From Aquariibacter sp964433315 (GTDB lineage Bacteria > Pseudomonadota > Gammaproteobacteria > Burkholderiales > Burkholderiaceae_C), in assembly GCA_964433315.1 (NCBI GenBank), contig CAYSQO010000016.1, positions 1-32,243 of the forward strand: 32,243 nucleotides of DNA, in the 5' to 3' direction. The translations under genes were made by a program, and so were the position numbers. The notes below the pieces were generated by a model. That model saw only the letters and a program-made list of their open reading frames with translations, was not told where the DNA came from and did not search any database. Positions 1 through 6,894 of the stretch are shown here, piece after piece (positions within the stretch are counted from its first letter, which is position 1; each line of letters begins with the position of its first letter).

Positions 1-131
1 GCGGAGGGGGGCGGAGGGGGTGCACCTCGCCTTCTTCGGCCGGGGCCGCAGGCGCTAAAGGCGAAATTCGTATCCATTTGTCGCGCTGCTCCGCGGCTGG
101 CCGCGGGCCCGCGGCAGGCAGGCTTCAGGGC
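1..131. other. Window start without a recognisable gene
   Basis: No gene, RNA or terminator is recognised here. The first 20 bases are a perfect tandem duplication of a 10-base G-rich unit (GCGGAGGGGG twice). A more AT-rich patch around 61-80, including TATCCAT at 71-77, could contain a -10 element for the HDOD gene that follows, but no matching -35 is visible. Confidence 0.4.
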
Positions 132-989
132 ATGCTGCAGCTGCCCCTACCCGCCTCCCTGCCGGCCTGGACCGAGGCCTTCTGCGACCTGCCGGTGCCC
201 GTGCTGGCCGACACCCAGCGCGCCCTCGACGCCCTGGCCCAGGCCGAGATCGAGCGCGGCGACGTCGACGCCCACCGCATCGCCGAGGCCGTCGCCCAGG
301 ACCCGCTGATGACCCTGCGCATCTTCGCCAGCGCCGCCCGCCTGGGCACCTCGGCCGCCCGCGAGGACCGCCGCGGCATGCCCGAGACGGTCACCGCCGC
401 GCTGCTGCTGCTGGGCATCGGCCCCTTCTTCCGCAGCCTGGGCGAGCTGCCGCTGGTCGAAGCCGCGGTCGATCCGGCCCGCTGCGGCGTGCCCGGCGCG
501 CCCGCGGGCCTGGCCGCCGTGCTGCGGCGCGCGCGGCGCAGCGCCAACTTCGCCCTCGGCTTCGCCGTGCACCGCATGGACGGCGACGCCGCCGCGCTGC
601 AGGTGGCGGCCCTGCTGCACGACTTCGCCGAGCTGCTGCTCTGGTGCCATGGCCCCGAGCGGGCCGACGCCCTGGCCCGCCGTCAGGCGGCCGAGCCCGC
701 GCTGCGCTCGGCCGAGGCCCAGCAGGCCCTGCTCGGCATCGAGCTGGCCGCGCTCGAGCAGGCCCTGATGCGCGCCTGGGGCCTGCCCGAGCTGCTGCGC
801 CGCATGACCGACGAGCGCCAGGCCTGGGATCCGCAGGTGCGCTGCGTCAGCCTGGCCGTGCGCATCGCGCGCCACAGCGCGGCCGGCTGGGACAACCCCG
901 CGCTGCCCGATGACTGGACGGCCCTGGGCGAGCTGCTGCAGCTCAGCCCCGAGGCCGCCCGCGCGCTGGTGCTGGAGATCGACCGCTGA
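132..989 (+). CDS. HDOD-domain protein
   Basis: Predicted 285-residue cytoplasmic protein made almost entirely of one HDOD domain, the degenerate HD-type helical fold found in signalling and regulatory proteins. The pattern is visible from about residue 12 (DLPVPVLADTQRAL) through the segment IAEAVAQDPLMTLRIF, typical of HDOD proteins, to an HD-like VAALLHDFAELLLWCH near residue 165. No GGDEF, EAL or kinase domain is attached, so it is a stand-alone HDOD protein with unknown partner. I chose the ATG at 132, which gives a start directly before the conserved part; a TTG at 78 in the same frame would add 18 residues of low-complexity Ala/Gly/Arg sequence. It is followed by hemE on the same strand after 64 bp. 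A role in heme regulation cannot be inferred from adjacency alone. Confidence 0.8.
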   Translation: MLQLPLPASLPAWTEAFCDLPVPVLADTQRALDALAQAEIERGDVDAHRIAEAVAQDPLMTLRIFASAARLGTSAAREDRRGMPETVTAALLLLGIGPFFRSLGELPLVEAAVDPARCGVPGAPAGLAAVLRRARRSANFALGFAVHRMDGDAAALQVAALLHDFAELLLWCHGPERADALARRQAAEPALRSAEAQQALLGIELAALEQALMRAWGLPELLRRMTDERQAWDPQVRCVSLAVRIARHSAAGWDNPALPDDWTALGELLQLSPEAARALVLEIDR

Positions 990-1017
990 GCCGCCCGCCA
1001 GGCGCCGGGCTGCCGCC

Positions 1018-1053
1018 TTGGGCGGCGTGAGGCCTGCCGGCGACAATCCGCGC
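1018..1053 (+). promoter_or_regulatory. Candidate promoter of hemE, leaderless geometry
   Basis: A -10-like GACAAT lies at 1042-1047, only six bases before the hemE ATG at 1054. A partial -35 (TTGGGC, 1018-1023) sits 18 bp upstream. With normal promoter spacing transcription would start at or next to the A of the ATG. The same arrangement occurs before several other genes in this window. Confidence 0.5.
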
Positions 1054-2166
1054 ATGCACGAACCCGCCCTGCCGCCCCTGGCCAACGACCGCTTCCTGCG
1101 CGCCTGCCTGCGCCTGCCCACCGACCGCACCCCCGTCTGGCTGATGCGCCAGGCCGGGCGCTATCTGCCGGAGTACAACGCCACGCGCGCCAAGGCCGGC
1201 AGCTTCATGGGCCTGGCCACGAGCCCCGCCTACGCCACCGAGGTGACGCTGCAGCCGCTGGACCGCTACCCGCTCGACGCCGCCATCCTGTTCAGCGACA
1301 TCCTCACCGTGCCTGACGCCATGGGCCTGGGCCTGAGCTTCGCCCAGGGCGAAGGTCCGCGCTTCGCCCACCCGGTGCGTGACGAAGCCGCCGTGGCCCG
1401 GCTGGAGGTGCCGGACCTGGACAAGCTGCGCTACGTCTTCGACGCCGTGTCCAGCATCCGCCGGGCGCTTAGCGACGCCCAGGGCGTCGGCCGCGTGCCG
1501 CTGATCGGCTTCTCCGGCAGCCCCTGGACCCTGGCCTGCTACATGGTCGAGGGTGCCGGCAGCGACGACTACCGCCAGGTCAAGACCCTGATGTACCAGC
1601 GCCCGGACCTGATGCACCGCATCCTGGCCGTGAACGCCGCCGCGGTGACCGCCTACCTGAACGCGCAGATCGAGGCCGGCGCCCAGGCCGTCATGGTCTT
1701 CGACAGCTGGGGCGGCGTGCTCTCCGACGCGGCCTTCCGCAGCTTCAGCCTGGCCTACACCCAGCGCGTGCTGGATGGGCTCAAGAAGGAGCACGGCGGC
1801 CACCGTATCCCGCACATCGTCTTCACCAAGGGCGGCGGGCTGTGGCTGGAGGCGATTGCCGCCACCGGGGCCGACGTGGTCGGGCTGGACTGGACGGTGG
1901 ACCTCGCCGAGGCCCGCCGCCGCACCGACGACCGCGTGGCCCTGCAGGGCAACCTGGATCCGATGGTGCTGTTCGGCGGCGAGGCCGCCATCCGTGCCGA
2001 GGCCGAGGCCGTGGTCAGCCGCTACGGCCGCCCCCAGCGCGCCGACGGCCGCCACGGCGGGCACATCTTCAACCTGGGCCACGGCATCAGCCAGTACACG
2101 CCGCCGGAGGCGGTGGCCACGCTGCTGCAGGCGGTGCACGAGGCCTCGATCCGGGTCCGGGCCTGA
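1054..2166 (+). CDS. hemE: Uroporphyrinogen decarboxylase
   Basis: HemE removes four carboxyl groups from uroporphyrinogen III to give coproporphyrinogen III in cytoplasmic heme biosynthesis. The 370-residue product has the usual family length and signatures: near the N-terminus RTPVWLMRQAGRYLPEY, whose Arg residues bind substrate carboxylates; LFSDILTVPDAMG with the catalytic Asp; GFSGSPWTLACYMVEG; MVFDSWGG; and a C-terminal HIFNLGHGI motif. The ATG at 1054 was chosen because the family begins shortly before the LPTDRTPVW motif and because a promoter-like hexamer lies just upstream; longer in-frame extensions read through the end of the HDOD gene and look like noise. It is followed by priA after a 320-bp gap, the hemE-priA order common in Burkholderiales. 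Confidence 0.98.
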   Translation: MHEPALPPLANDRFLRACLRLPTDRTPVWLMRQAGRYLPEYNATRAKAGSFMGLATSPAYATEVTLQPLDRYPLDAAILFSDILTVPDAMGLGLSFAQGEGPRFAHPVRDEAAVARLEVPDLDKLRYVFDAVSSIRRALSDAQGVGRVPLIGFSGSPWTLACYMVEGAGSDDYRQVKTLMYQRPDLMHRILAVNAAAVTAYLNAQIEAGAQAVMVFDSWGGVLSDAAFRSFSLAYTQRVLDGLKKEHGGHRIPHIVFTKGGGLWLEAIAATGADVVGLDWTVDLAEARRRTDDRVALQGNLDPMVLFGGEAAIRAEAEAVVSRYGRPQRADGRHGGHIFNLGHGISQYTPPEAVATLLQAVHEASIRVRA

Positions 2167-2486
2167 GCGAGTCCGGCCGCCTGCCGACCCCGGCAGGCGG
2201 TGCACGGCGGGCCGGCGGGGCTTGACTTATCCCCAAATTTCTGCCGCCCCGCACCCCCTAGCACCCCTGATGCGATGCAGCACGACGGATCACGGCTTAT
2301 CGTGCAAGTTGTTGATTCATATAGAGATTGGCGAGCTGCCTCTCTTTGCACCAGGGTAAGCCCGCCCCTTGTGCTTCAAGCACTTAGCGCGGGTCCTCGC
2401 AGTTTTCCCACAAAGTTATCCACAGACTCCGTGGATAGTCTGGAAATCCACGGTGAATCAAGCACTTGGGCGGGCATGCTGAGGGG
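2167..2486. other. hemE-priA gap with DnaA-box-like cluster
   Basis: This gap is much richer in A and T than the flanking genes and holds no convincing gene. It contains a perfect DnaA box TTATCCACA (2416-2424), a near match TTATCCCCA (2228-2236), and a 7-bp inverted repeat TATCCAC/GTGGATA (2417-2423 and 2431-2437) whose right arm makes a weaker opposite-facing box. Another AATCCACGG follows at 2446-2454 and TTTTCCCACA at 2403-2412. An AT-rich stretch containing TTGTTGATTCATATAG lies around 2309-2325. A 10-bp direct repeat TCAAGCACTT occurs at 2376-2385 and 2458-2467, flanking the box cluster. It resembles an origin or a DnaA-controlled promoter; no dnaA or dnaN gene is in the window. Confidence 0.55.
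2416..2438. promoter_or_regulatory. DnaA box with inverted partner
   Basis: TTATCCACA at 2416-2424 is an exact match to the canonical DnaA box. CTATCCACG on the opposite strand (2430-2438) matches seven of nine bases. Their shared TATCCAC cores form a perfect 7-bp inverted repeat with a 7-base spacer, so the pair could bind two DnaA molecules or another dyad-binding protein. It lies about 50-70 bp before the priA start. Confidence 0.6.
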
Positions 2487-4613
2487 GTGTCGACCTTGCC
2501 GGCGGCCCTGAACCGTGCGGCGCCCGGCGCCGAGGCGGTGCTCGGGGTGCTGGTCGAGACCCCCCAGCACAGCGGCCTGAGCGGCCCGCTGGACTACGGC
2601 TGCACGCAGCCCATCCCGCCCGGCACCCTGCTGCGGGTGCCGCTGGGCCGGCGCGAGGTGCTGGGCATTGCCTGGACGCCCGCCCGGCCGGCCGAGGCCC
2701 CGGCCGGCGAGGGCTGGGTGCTGCGCCCGGTCGCGGCCGTCCTCGACCGCCTGCCGCCGCTGCCAGCCGCCTGGCGGGCCCTGGTCGACTTCGCGGCCCG
2801 CTACTACCAGCGCGGCGCGGGCGAACTGGCCCTGGCCGTGCTGCCGGCCGAGCTGCGCAAGCTCGACGCCACCCAGCTCGACCGCCGCCTGCGCCGCCTG
2901 GACCGCGCGGCCGCCGCCCGCCCCGCCCCCGGCCCCGCGCCCGAGCGCCCGCCCCTGACGCCCGAGCAGGCCGAGGTGCTGGCCGCCCTGGGCCTGGAGC
3001 GCGTCGGCCAAGCCGGGGCCGAGCCGCCCGTCACCCTGCTCGACGGCGTGACCGGCAGCGGCAAGACCGAGGTCTACCTGCGCGCCGCCGAGACCGTGCT
3101 GGCCGGCGGTCGCCAGGTGCTGATGCTGGTGCCGGAGATCAACCTCACGCCGCAGCTGGAGGCCCGCGTCGCGGCCCGCTTCCCCGAGCGCCGCATCCTC
3201 AGCCTGCACAGCGGCCTGAGCCCCGCGCTGCGGCTGCGCCACTGGCTGCAGGTGCTGCGCGGCGAGGTCGACCTGCTGCTGGGCACCCGCATGGCCATCT
3301 TCGCCCCGCTCGGCCGCCTGGGCCTGCTGGTGGTCGACGAGGAGCACGACCCCTCCTACAAGCAGCAGGACGGGGCGCGCTACTCGGCCCGCGACCTGGC
3401 CGTGCTGCGCGGCCGGCTGGAGCGCGCTGCGGTGCTGCTGGGCTCGGCCACGCCCTCGCTGGAGAGCTGGCACAACGCCCGGCCGCAGGCCGAGGGCGGG
3501 GCCGGCCGCTACCAGCGCCTGGCCATGCCCAGCCGCATCGGCGGGGGGCTGCTGCCGCAGGTGCGCCTGCTCGACCTCGGCCAGCTGCGCCGCGAGGACC
3601 ATGCCGCCGGCCTGATCGCCCCGGCCCTGGTCGAGGCGCTGCAGCAGCGCCTGGCGCGCGGCGAGCAGAGCCTAGTGCTGCTCAACCGCCGCGGCTATGC
3701 GCCGGTGCTGCACTGCGCCGCCTGCGGCTGGAAGAGCGGCTGCCCGCATTGCAGCGCCTGGCGTGTCTTCCACAAGGGCGACCGCAGCCTGCGCTGCCAC
3801 CACTGCGGCGCCAGCGAGCGCGTGCCCCGCCACTGCCCCGACTGCGGCAACGCCGACCTGGACGCCCTGGGCCGCGGCACCGAGCGCCTGGCCGACGAGC
3901 TGGCCGAGCGCCTGCCCGGGGCCCGCATCGGCCGCATCGACGCCGACAGCACGCGCGCCGTCGGGGCTCTGGAGGCCCAGCTCGCCCAGGTGCATGCCGG
4001 TGACATCGACGTGCTGGTCGGCACCCAGATGGTCGCCAAGGGCCACGACTTCCGCCGCATCACCCTGGTGGCCGCCGTGCAGCCCGATGCCGCGCTGTTC
4101 AGCAGCGACTTCCGGGCGCCCGAGCGCCTGTTCTCGCTGCTGATGCAGGCCGCCGGGCGGGCGGGCCGCGACGCCCGCCAATCCGGCCAGAGCGAGATGT
4201 GGGTGCAGACCTGGCACCCGGCGCATCCGCTCTATCAGGCCCTGGTCCGCCACGACCATGCCGCCTTCGCCGAGGCGCAGTGGCGCGAGCGCTTCGAGGC
4301 CGGCCTGCCGCCCGCCACCCACCTGGCCCTGCTGCGGGCCGAGGCGCGCACGCAGGACGCCGCCCAGGCCTGGCTGGCCGCGGCGGCCGCCCTGGGGGCG
4401 GAGGCCGCGGCCGCGGCGGGCGTGGTGTGCTTCCCGCCGGTGCCGACCCCGGTGCAGCGGGTCGCCCGGGTCGAGCGGGCCCAGATGCTGATCGAGGCCG
4501 CGCGCCGCGCGCCGCTGCAGCAGATGCTGGCCGCCTGGCTGCCGCAGCTGCACGGCCTGCGCGAGCCGCGCGTGCTGCGCTGGGCGATCGACGTCGATCC
4601 CCTGGCCATCTAG
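2487..4613 (+). CDS. priA: Primosomal replication restart helicase PriA
   Basis: PriA is the 3'-5' superfamily 2 helicase that recognises stalled forks and D-loops and reloads the replicative helicase outside oriC. The product is about 708 residues (E. coli PriA has 732). Visible parts in order are the N-terminal DNA-binding domain (about residues 10-110), Walker A (GVTGSGKTEVYL), the helicase box DEEHDPSYKQQ, the LGSATPSLES motif, a zinc-binding insertion with paired cysteines (HCAACGWKSGCPHC, then RCHHCG and HCPDCGNADL), and the C-terminal helicase motifs around QMVAKGHDF and QAAGRAGRD. The start is uncertain. GTG 2487 is used, but the purine-rich GAGGGG (2481-2486) abuts it and would suit the in-frame TTG at 2496 better; a TTG at 2466 is also possible. 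No in-frame ATG exists near the start. Confidence 0.96.
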   Translation: MSTLPAALNRAAPGAEAVLGVLVETPQHSGLSGPLDYGCTQPIPPGTLLRVPLGRREVLGIAWTPARPAEAPAGEGWVLRPVAAVLDRLPPLPAAWRALVDFAARYYQRGAGELALAVLPAELRKLDATQLDRRLRRLDRAAAARPAPGPAPERPPLTPEQAEVLAALGLERVGQAGAEPPVTLLDGVTGSGKTEVYLRAAETVLAGGRQVLMLVPEINLTPQLEARVAARFPERRILSLHSGLSPALRLRHWLQVLRGEVDLLLGTRMAIFAPLGRLGLLVVDEEHDPSYKQQDGARYSARDLAVLRGRLERAAVLLGSATPSLESWHNARPQAEGGAGRYQRLAMPSRIGGGLLPQVRLLDLGQLRREDHAAGLIAPALVEALQQRLARGEQSLVLLNRRGYAPVLHCAACGWKSGCPHCSAWRVFHKGDRSLRCHHCGASERVPRHCPDCGNADLDALGRGTERLADELAERLPGARIGRIDADSTRAVGALEAQLAQVHAGDIDVLVGTQMVAKGHDFRRITLVAAVQPDAALFSSDFRAPERLFSLLMQAAGRAGRDARQSGQSEMWVQTWHPAHPLYQALVRHDHAAFAEAQWRERFEAGLPPATHLALLRAEARTQDAAQAWLAAAAALGAEAAAAAGVVCFPPVPTPVQRVARVERAQMLIEAARRAPLQQMLAAWLPQLHGLREPRVLRWAIDVDPLAI

Positions 4614-4634
4614 CCATCTAGCGCCGGCCGGCGC
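4605..4634. repeat. Stop-codon duplication and palindrome between convergent genes
   Basis: The 8-base unit GCCATCTA is tandemly duplicated at 4605-4612 and 4613-4620, covering the priA stop codon. It is followed by the perfect 14-bp palindrome GCGCCGGCCGGCGC (4621-4634) between the convergent ends of priA and the transporter gene. The palindrome could form a short hairpin in either transcript, but no T tract follows, so a termination role is only a guess. Confidence 0.4.
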
Positions 4635-4646
4635 CGGGTCGCGGCT

Positions 4647-5060
4647 TCAGCGCCGCGCGATCAGGCGGTCGTGCAGGGCCATGCCCACCAGCATCGCGCC
4701 GACGAAGAGCAGGGCTTCGCCGCTGCCACTGCCGGCGGCCACCAGGGCCGGGCCCGGGCAGTAGCCGCCGAGGCCCCAGCCCGCGCCGAACAGCAGGCCG
4801 CCGCCGATCAGGCGGGCGTCGATCACCGTGCTGCTCGGCAGCTCGATGGGGTCGCCGCTCCAGGCCGTGCGCCGCCGCCGGGCCCGGGCGAAGCCGAGCA
4901 GACCGACGCCGACCGCGCCGCCCATCACCAGCGCCAGGCTCGGGTCCCAGGCCCCGGCCAGGTCGAGGAAGCCGCTGACCTTGGCCGGATTGGCCATGCC
5001 CGAGAGGATCAGGCCGAGGCCGAAGATCAGGCCCGACAGGGCCGAGATGAAGACAGACAT
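4647..5060 (-). CDS. YeeE/YedE-family half transporter (PmpB/TsuA-like), second subunit
   Basis: Small integral membrane protein of 137 residues with about four hydrophobic segments, starting MSVFISALSGLIFGLGLILSG. It belongs to the YeeE/YedE family (sulfur-transport domain); full-length members such as TsuA import thiosulfate, and half-size members occur as pairs. The conserved cysteine-containing motif GWGLGGYCPGPALVA lies near residue 90. A GGGAG ribosome-binding site is a few bases before the ATG at 5060, and the first half-transporter gene ends only 18 bp upstream, so the two are probably co-transcribed and form one transporter. The likely cargo is a reduced sulfur compound, inferred from the family and the persulfide-related neighbours; the exact substrate cannot be read from sequence. 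Confidence 0.85.
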   Translation of the reverse strand: MSVFISALSGLIFGLGLILSGMANPAKVSGFLDLAGAWDPSLALVMGGAVGVGLLGFARARRRRTAWSGDPIELPSSTVIDARLIGGGLLFGAGWGLGGYCPGPALVAAGSGSGEALLFVGAMLVGMALHDRLIARR

Positions 5061-5078
5061 CGCAGGCTCCCGCGGGAT

Positions 5079-5537
5079 TCAGAGGACGTGGCGCAGCACG
5101 AAGACGGTCGCGAAGCCCGCGCCCATGAAAGCCGCCACATTCGCCAGCGAACGCAGCGACAGCCGCGACAGGCCGCAGACCCCGTGCCCGCTGGTGCAGC
5201 CATTGCCCATGCGCACGCCGACACCGACCAGCAGCCCCGCCACCACCAGGCCCAGCCCGCCGCTGACCTGCTGCGCGGCCGGCAGTGGAGCCGCCAGCTG
5301 CCACAGCCAGGGCGAGACCAGCAGGCCCGCGATGAAGGCCAGGCGCAGGGCCTGGGCCTTCAGCGCCGGGCCCAGGCCGGCGCCCGGGGTGAGCACCGCC
5401 TGCAGCGCCCCGCCGACGATGCCGGCAATGCCGGCAATGCGGCCGGCGCCCAGCACCAGCAGCACGGCCGACAGGCCGATCAGCAGGCCGCCGGCCAGGG
5501 CGGTCCAGGGGGAGAAGGCTTGCCAGTCCAGGGTCAT
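5079..5537 (-). CDS. YeeE/YedE-family half transporter (PmpA/TsuA-like), first subunit
   Basis: Integral membrane protein of 152 residues with about four or five transmembrane segments and the YeeE signature GNGCTSGHGVCGLSRLS near residue 120, which carries two of the family's conserved cysteines thought to contact sulfur substrates. Its start codon overlaps the stop of the upstream ArsR-family gene (ATGA, 5534-5537), so the two are probably translationally coupled. With the next gene it makes a complete two-chain version of a transporter that is a single chain in other bacteria. The order regulator, transporter half, transporter half is that of the bigR operons described in Xylella and Agrobacterium. 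Function in uptake or export of a thiosulfate- or sulfide-related compound is inferred. Confidence 0.86.
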   Translation of the reverse strand: MTLDWQAFSPWTALAGGLLIGLSAVLLVLGAGRIAGIAGIVGGALQAVLTPGAGLGPALKAQALRLAFIAGLLVSPWLWQLAAPLPAAQQVSGGLGLVVAGLLVGVGVRMGNGCTSGHGVCGLSRLSLRSLANVAAFMGAGFATVFVLRHVL

Positions 5538-5878
5538 GATGGGGTGTGGGGGGAGGGACAGAAGTGCGCGTGCAGCGCCGCGAGCACCGCCCGCGCCGCC
5601 TCGGAGGCGATCGCGTAGTGGATGCGGCGGCCGTCGCGGCGGGTCTCGACCAGGCCCTCGCCCCGCAGCACGCCGAGCTGCTGCGAGAGGGAGGGCTGGG
5701 CCAGGCCGGTGGCCTGGGCCAGTTCGCCGACACAGCACTCGCCCGCCACCAGCGCGCACAGCAGCTGCAGCCGGCCCGGGTGGGCCAGGGCGCGCAGCAG
5801 GGCCGCGGCGGCCTCGGCCTGGACGGCGAGGGACGCATCGCGCGGCCGGTGGGCCGGGACAGCGGTCGAGGTCGACAT
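5534..5878 (-). CDS. ArsR-family persulfide-responsive repressor (SqrR/BigR-like)
   Basis: Winged-helix ArsR-family repressor of 114 residues. The DNA-reading helix is visible in ELAQATGLAQPSLSQQLGVLRGEGLV and the wing in VETRRDGRRIHYAI. Cysteines occur at positions 41 (LLCALVAGE) and 107 (HAHFCPS). These numbers and the 66-residue spacing match the redox pair of SqrR (C41/C107) and BigR (C42/C108), which form a polysulfide bridge when sulfane sulfur is present and then release DNA. Two further cysteines at 48-49 are extra. No metal-binding ELCVCDL motif of arsenic or cadmium sensors is present. It is divergent from the dioxygenase-like gene and coupled to the transporter genes, as expected for a local repressor of both. 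The -10-like TATCAT lies six bases before its ATG. Confidence 0.88.
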   Translation of the reverse strand: MSTSTAVPAHRPRDASLAVQAEAAAALLRALAHPGRLQLLCALVAGECCVGELAQATGLAQPSLSQQLGVLRGEGLVETRRDGRRIHYAIASEAARAVLAALHAHFCPSPHTPS

Positions 5879-5987
5879 GCGGCCATGATAGTTCAAGACT
5901 TGGTATATTGTTGTCGACTGATATTGAAAGGTGCCCCGCGCCCGTCGCCGCAGCCTCCGGCGCCCCCGTGTCCCGAGCGAGCCCGCC
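5879..5987. promoter_or_regulatory. Divergent promoter and candidate operator of the sulfur module
   Basis: This 109-bp interval separates the ArsR-family gene from the dioxygenase-like gene. Its left part (5885-5930) is a marked AT-rich island. On the minus strand TATCAT (5890-5885) is six bases before the regulator ATG. ATATTG occurs at 5905-5910 and again at 5921-5926, with the palindrome GTCGAC (5913-5918) between them, a plausible repressor binding site covering the promoters of both directions. On the plus strand TTGGTA (5900-5905) and TATTGA (5922-5927) are possible -35 and -10 elements. Binding is inferred, not shown. Confidence 0.5.
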
Positions 5988-6848
5988 ATGAACGCCACGA
6001 TCCACGCCTTCTTCGACCCGGCGACGAACACCGTCACCCACATCGTCAGCGACCCGGCCACCCGGCGCGCGGCCATCCTCGACAGCGTGCTGGACTACGA
6101 CCCCAAGTCCGGGCGCACCACCACCGCCAGCGCCGAGCGCGTGCTGGCCCATGTGCAGGCCGAGGGCCTCACGGTGGACTGGCTGCTCGAGACCCATGCC
6201 CATGCCGACCACCTCTCGGCCGCGCCCTGGCTGAAGGCCCGGCTTGGCGGCCGCATCGCGATCGGCCGTCACATCCGCGAGGTGCAGCAGGTCTTCAAGG
6301 GCCTGTTCAACGCCCCGGACATGAACACCGAGGGCCGCGAGTTCGACCAGCTCTTCGACGATGGCGAGGTCTTCGCGATCGGCACGCTCCAGGCCCGCGC
6401 CCTCCACACCCCGGGCCACACGCCGGCCTGCATGAGCTACCAGGTCGGGGACGATGTCTTCGTCGGCGACACCCTCTTCATGCCCGACTACGGCACCGCG
6501 CGCTGCGACTTCCCCGGTGGGGATGCGCGCACGCTCTACCGCTCGATCCGCCGCGTGCTGAGCCTGCCGCCGGCCACCCGCCTGCACCTCTGCCACGACT
6601 ACCCGCCGCCCGGCGGCCGCGCGCCGGCCTGGGTGTGCACCGTGGCCGAGCAGCGCGCGGCCAACATCCACGTCCACGACGGGGTCGACGAGGAGACCTT
6701 CGTCGCCATGCGCACCGCCCGCGACCGCACCCTGGCCATGCCCACGCTGATGCTGCCCTCGGTGCAGGTCAACGTGCGGGCCGGCCACCTGCCCCCGGCC
6801 GAGGACAACGGCGTGGCCTACCTGAAGATCCCCCTCAACCAGCTCTGA
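5988..6848 (+). CDS. Persulfide dioxygenase-like metallo-beta-lactamase-fold protein (Blh/ETHE1 group)
   Basis: Cytoplasmic 286-residue hydrolase-fold protein. The metal-binding THAHADHL motif gives H70, H72, D74 and H75. It is followed by HTPGHTPACMSY, by VGDTLFMPDYGTARCDFPGG, the segment typical of ETHE1-type persulfide dioxygenases, and by a late His in LHLCHDY. Family members oxidise glutathione persulfide to sulfite with a single iron. The related Blh proteins of Xylella and Agrobacterium often carry an extra N-terminal DUF442/rhodanese-like domain; this one does not. The ATG at 5988 has a purine-rich GAGCGAG upstream; a GTG at 5931 would add an arginine-rich stretch that looks non-coding. 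Transcribed away from the SqrR/BigR-like gene, it probably detoxifies persulfide that the regulator senses. Confidence 0.88.
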   Translation: MNATIHAFFDPATNTVTHIVSDPATRRAAILDSVLDYDPKSGRTTTASAERVLAHVQAEGLTVDWLLETHAHADHLSAAPWLKARLGGRIAIGRHIREVQQVFKGLFNAPDMNTEGREFDQLFDDGEVFAIGTLQARALHTPGHTPACMSYQVGDDVFVGDTLFMPDYGTARCDFPGGDARTLYRSIRRVLSLPPATRLHLCHDYPPPGGRAPAWVCTVAEQRAANIHVHDGVDEETFVAMRTARDRTLAMPTLMLPSVQVNVRAGHLPPAEDNGVAYLKIPLNQL

Positions 6849-6881
6849 AGACCCGCGGCGGCCGGCCCGGGAGGCCCCCCG

Positions 6882-6894
6882 TACACTGGTCCGC
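6882..6894 (+). promoter_or_regulatory. -10-like element seven bases before the YgjP-like gene
   Basis: TACACT (6882-6887) matches the -10 consensus in four of six bases and ends seven bases before the ATG at 6895, so transcription from it would give a leaderless or nearly leaderless mRNA. No -35 is evident in the GC-rich sequence upstream. Confidence 0.4.

Noticed and set aside
1..20. Tandem G-rich repeat as a functional element or G-quadruplex
   Set aside because: Only two copies at the cut edge of the window; too little context to claim a function.
2222..2470. Calling the priA upstream region the chromosomal oriC
   Set aside because: Only one perfect box is present and dnaA, dnaN, gyrB and rpmH are not in the window; without GC skew the claim cannot be supported, so it is kept as a cluster of sites.
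2200..2511. A 103-codon open frame across the hemE-priA gap
   Set aside because: No recognisable domain, no ribosome-binding site, and it runs over DnaA-box-like sequence into the priA start; chance opening is more likely.
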